A DNA stretch of 52,107 nucleotides from Defluviitaleaceae bacterium (GTDB taxonomy: Bacteria; Bacillota_I; Bacilli_A; MOL361; Turicibacteraceae), in NCBI GenBank assembly GCA_009778135.1, contig WRKJ01000103.1:1-52107 (forward strand). Direction: 5' to 3'. The translations under genes and the position numbers were made by a program. This document shows positions 50,050 to 52,107 of the stretch, in pieces. The first letter of the stretch is position 1. Each line of letters starts with the position of its first letter. The notes beneath the pieces are model-generated. The model had not been told where the DNA came from. It saw nothing but the letters and a program-made list of their open reading frames with translations, and searched no databases.

Positions 50050-50787
50050 TTATTTGACCAAAGCTGGCGACATGGCCACAGCTTCATCCAAACTCATCCC
50101 TCTAAAACGTTGAACAGGAATCCAAGCACCATTAATGTCTTCTTCTTCAGCAAAAGCACCAATGACAATCCCAGGAATAACCGTTGAAACATCATGAGAA
50201 GCGTAAGGTCCACCTAACTCTGTTTTAATCCAACCTGGGTCTGCAATATTAATGAGCACACCTGTTCCAACAAGTTTAGCGGATAAATCCTTCGTTATTT
50301 TATCGATCGCTCCTTTTGAAGCAGCATATGCTGCTTGCTCTGGTTGATCTTTAATACCACTGGTTGAATTAATAATGCGTCCAAACTTTTGGTTCAACAT
50401 ATGAGGCAAAAACTTTTCAATTAAAATCATGGGTGCTAACGTATTCACTTTATATGTCCATACAAACGCTTCACAGTCAATGCCATAAAATGACTCTTGA
50501 GAAGGCGCTTGTACGCCTGCATTGTTAAATAAAATGTCAATTTCGACACGCTTTAAAATGTCATCAGCCATCTGACGCGTCGCTTTTTCATCCGAAAGTT
50601 CACACGCTACAGCAAAGCAATCAACATTGTAGCCTTTAATCTCATCAACGAGATTTTTCGTATGTGCCAGATCACGACTATGCACGACGAGATTCGCCCC
50701 TTGCTTCGCCATATAAAGGGCGATCTCACGACCAATCCCACGACTAGCTCCTGTGACCAATGTCCATCTTCCTTCTACATTTACCAT
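50050..50787 (-). CDS. Short-chain dehydrogenase/reductase
   Basis: The 245-aa protein has the Rossmann signature TGASRGIGREIALYMAK, the NNAG motif in ILFNNAGVQAP and the catalytic Ser and YAASK pair (INSTSGIKDQPEQAAYAASKGAIDKITK). It uses NAD(P)H; the substrate is unknown. Its length and motifs fit the classical SDR family. The start at 50787 follows weak Shine-Dalgarno sequence (GATCGAGTG). It shares strand with tpx upstream, 45 bases away, and may be in the same transcript. Confidence 0.9.
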   Translation of the reverse strand: MVNVEGRWTLVTGASRGIGREIALYMAKQGANLVVHSRDLAHTKNLVDEIKGYNVDCFAVACELSDEKATRQMADDILKRVEIDILFNNAGVQAPSQESFYGIDCEAFVWTYKVNTLAPMILIEKFLPHMLNQKFGRIINSTSGIKDQPEQAAYAASKGAIDKITKDLSAKLVGTGVLINIADPGWIKTELGGPYASHDVSTVIPGIVIGAFAEEEDINGAWIPVQRFRGMSLDEAVAMSPALVK

Positions 50788-50832
50788 ATTATCACACTCG
50801 ATCTTTTAAATTATTTTTTAAAGGATCACAGC

Positions 50833-51330
50833 TTATAGCGCTTTAGCAGCTTCAAGAATAGCGTCAAAATGAGGTTGCTCTGTAATCTCTTCTAAATACT
50901 CAACATGTGTAACTTTTCCTGCTGCATCGACAACAAATGCTGCACGTGTTAATAAGCCTAATTCTTCAATGAACGTTCCCGTTGCTTGCGCAAATGAACG
51001 GTCTTTATAATCAGATGCAGTCGTCACTGCTTCGACTGTATTCGCACCACACCATCTCGCTTGCGCAAATGGCAAATCCATCGATAATGTATAAACTGAT
51101 ACACCTGGGATTTCAGATACACGGTTATTGAACGTCATCACTTCTAAATCGCAAACTGGCGTATCTAAAGATGGCACTGATAAGAAAATACGAACGCCAC
51201 TTGTATCAGCCAATGTTAATTCGCTTAAATCGTTTTTTGATACTTTAAAATCAGGAAATACATCTCCAACTTTAACTTGTGTTCCTGCTACTGTTAATGG
51301 ATTTCCTTGGAATGTTACTTTCATTTTCAA
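50833..51330 (-). CDS. tpx: Thiol peroxidase (atypical 2-Cys peroxiredoxin)
   Basis: Reduces hydrogen and alkyl peroxides with thioredoxin. The peroxidatic Cys is in SVPSLDTPVCDLEVMTFNN and the resolving Cys in FAQARWCGANTV, the spacing typical of Tpx. 165 aa is normal. GAGGTG lies seven bases before the ATG. A promoter with a near-perfect Fur/PerR-type box lies about 290 bases upstream, so iron or peroxide control is likely. Confidence 0.95.
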   Translation of the reverse strand: MKMKVTFQGNPLTVAGTQVKVGDVFPDFKVSKNDLSELTLADTSGVRIFLSVPSLDTPVCDLEVMTFNNRVSEIPGVSVYTLSMDLPFAQARWCGANTVEAVTTASDYKDRSFAQATGTFIEELGLLTRAAFVVDAAGKVTHVEYLEEITEQPHFDAILEAAKAL

Positions 51331-51606
51331 ACACCTCTATTATTAATTTACAATTTGATCATTGTACAATTTTTCACTTTTATGATTGAACAGGCCAACG
51401 ACCACCTTCTAATGGTTGACCACATATTTACTTTTTCTATCCCTTTTCAACTGTCAACCTCCTAACGATTTTCTAATATTAGGCACAGTATTTATCCGTG
51501 AACTAAATGATGCGACGCTTCGATAAATGACATTCAAACTCGGGCAAAATCCAGACCCGATCAGCCTTTCTTTCAAACTTGTCATCAAATGTCAAAAATG
51601 ACTTAA
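51331..51606. other. Long leader upstream of tpx
   Basis: No gene is seen. The block 51482-51506 matches the Mrp-gene leader at 45152-45176 in 21 of 25 bases. Confidence 0.45.
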
Positions 51607-51656
51607 TGGTAATCATTATCAATTAAAATTTTAAACGATTAAGGGTTGAAAGTCAA
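51607..51656 (-). promoter_or_regulatory. Promoter with Fur box upstream of tpx
   Basis: TTGACT (51656-51651), 17 bases, TAAAAT (51633-51628); TGGTAATCATTATCA (51607-51621) matches the 7-1-7 box at all but one base and covers the expected start site. Confidence 0.78.
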
Positions 51657-51752
51657 TAGCTAAATGAACGTTTTTTAAATATTTACAAAGGGGTTCGATA
51701 AATCAACATTTCTTCTACTATTAAGGATAATATGGTTTAGTTATCCTTGTTT

Positions 51753-51764
51753 TTATGGTATAAT
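51753..51764 (+). promoter_or_regulatory. Extended -10 promoter of the gene at the window end
   Basis: TATGGTATAAT (TGn plus TATAAT at 51759-51764), 26 bases before the start codon. The -35 is weak. Confidence 0.6.
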
Positions 51765-51789
51765 AAGCAACGGAGAAGGAGTTGATAAG

Positions 51790-52107
51790 ATGGAACTAGA
51801 AAATTTAGTACTAGCCGACCTCAAAAACATGGATTTAAAAGGCGCTAACATACTAAATCTTTCATGTGGAACTGAAGAAACCAACATCAGCTTTGAGATT
51901 ACAGAAGCCAACATTGCGTTCACAGCCAGAAGCAAAACCGATGTTAAAGCCACTGCTTTAATACACCATGGACAAATCTATACCGATGACGCTACTTTAA
52001 GTAAATGCGACGGTTGGATCAACTATATCTGGTCCGTTACGCATGATACCATTCAAAAGCATCGAGATAAATTAGCAACTTCACTTGATCATCCAAGTCA
52101 AGAGACA
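51790..52107 (+). CDS. Unknown protein, 3' end outside window
   Basis: 106 codons are open from an ATG with AGAAGGAG nine bases upstream to the window edge. The product starts MELENLVLADLKNMDLKGAN and contains alternating strand-like segments (ETNISFEITEANIAFTARSK) and an aromatic stretch CDGWINYIWSVTHD. I do not recognise the family. The promoter and ribosome site support it as a real gene. A 66-codon frame on the opposite strand is a shadow. Confidence 0.65.
   Translation, partial: MELENLVLADLKNMDLKGANILNLSCGTEETNISFEITEANIAFTARSKTDVKATALIHHGQIYTDDATLSKCDGWINYIWSVTHDTIQKHRDKLATSLDHPSQET

Noticed and set aside
1-52107. CRISPR array, rRNA or tRNA genes
   Set aside because: No regularly spaced repeats of that type and no cloverleaf or rRNA sequence seen on reading; no search tool was run.

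Overview
The window reads as chromosome of an AT-rich, endospore-forming member of the Bacillota (Firmicutes). It carries spoIIR, spoIVA, the cotJABC operon, two alpha/beta-type SASP genes and small YjcZ-like coat-type peptides. These sit beside anaerobic enzymes (pyruvate:ferredoxin oxidoreductase, ferredoxins, an RnfD-like protein) and oxygen-defence genes (SOD, Dps, Tpx, PerR-like regulator), so a facultative or aerotolerant anaerobe is likely. I cannot name a genus. A glutaminyl-tRNA synthetase, a bifunctional aspartokinase-homoserine dehydrogenase and a LivM-LivG fusion are less usual for the phylum.

Layout. 1-2.0 kb: three small membrane peptides, a sortase and a YolD-like protein. 2.1-6.8 kb: truA, glnS, spoIIR, a small membrane protein and an aromatic-acid-exporter-type protein. 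7-9.1 kb (+ strand): DUF421 protein, two SASPs and a DUF402 phosphatase-type gene. 9.06-11.73 kb: a small integrative element bounded by 68-bp direct repeats that copy the 3' end of the DUF402 gene. It holds a tyrosine integrase, a divergent XRE regulator and small ORF, and a compact locus with the architecture of a type I toxin-antitoxin system. 11.9-14.6 kb: an ABC exporter pair, a second antisense-RNA-like unit related to the one in the element, and an IS630-type transposase fragment. 14.7-17.6 kb: cotJABC and spoIVA, followed by a tandem 120-bp structured repeat. 17.9-25.2 kb: thrA-type fusion and a divergent branched-chain amino acid ABC operon. 25.26-25.60 kb: two homologous small RNA genes with C-rich loops. 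25.7-32.3 kb: sufCDSUB with an intruding MNT nucleotidyltransferase gene and an upstream PerR-like gene. 32.3-36.3 kb: nrdIEF and a ferredoxin. 36.4-45.0 kb: a redox cluster (azoR, luciferase-like oxidoreductase, FMN-barrel protein, trxA, nifJ, rnfD-like) and an Mrp/ApbC ATPase. 45.0-47.3 kb: Fur-box promoter, orphan membrane peptide, truncated DUF1016 nuclease between direct repeats. 47.3-52.1 kb: sodA, dps, ferredoxin, ferredoxin-NADP reductase, an SDR, tpx behind a second Fur-box promoter, and a gene cut by the window edge.

How the parts fit: iron and redox dominate the right half. Suf builds Fe-S clusters for PFOR and the ferredoxins; ferredoxin and FNR can supply electrons to flavoenzymes, perhaps including NrdI; Fur/PerR-type boxes, SOD, Dps and Tpx deal with iron and peroxide. 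The most interesting unexplained material is non-coding: the twin C-loop sRNAs, the type I toxin-antitoxin-like locus, and the tandem structured repeat after spoIVA. All functional calls are homology judgements from reading the sequence; no searches or folding programs were run.
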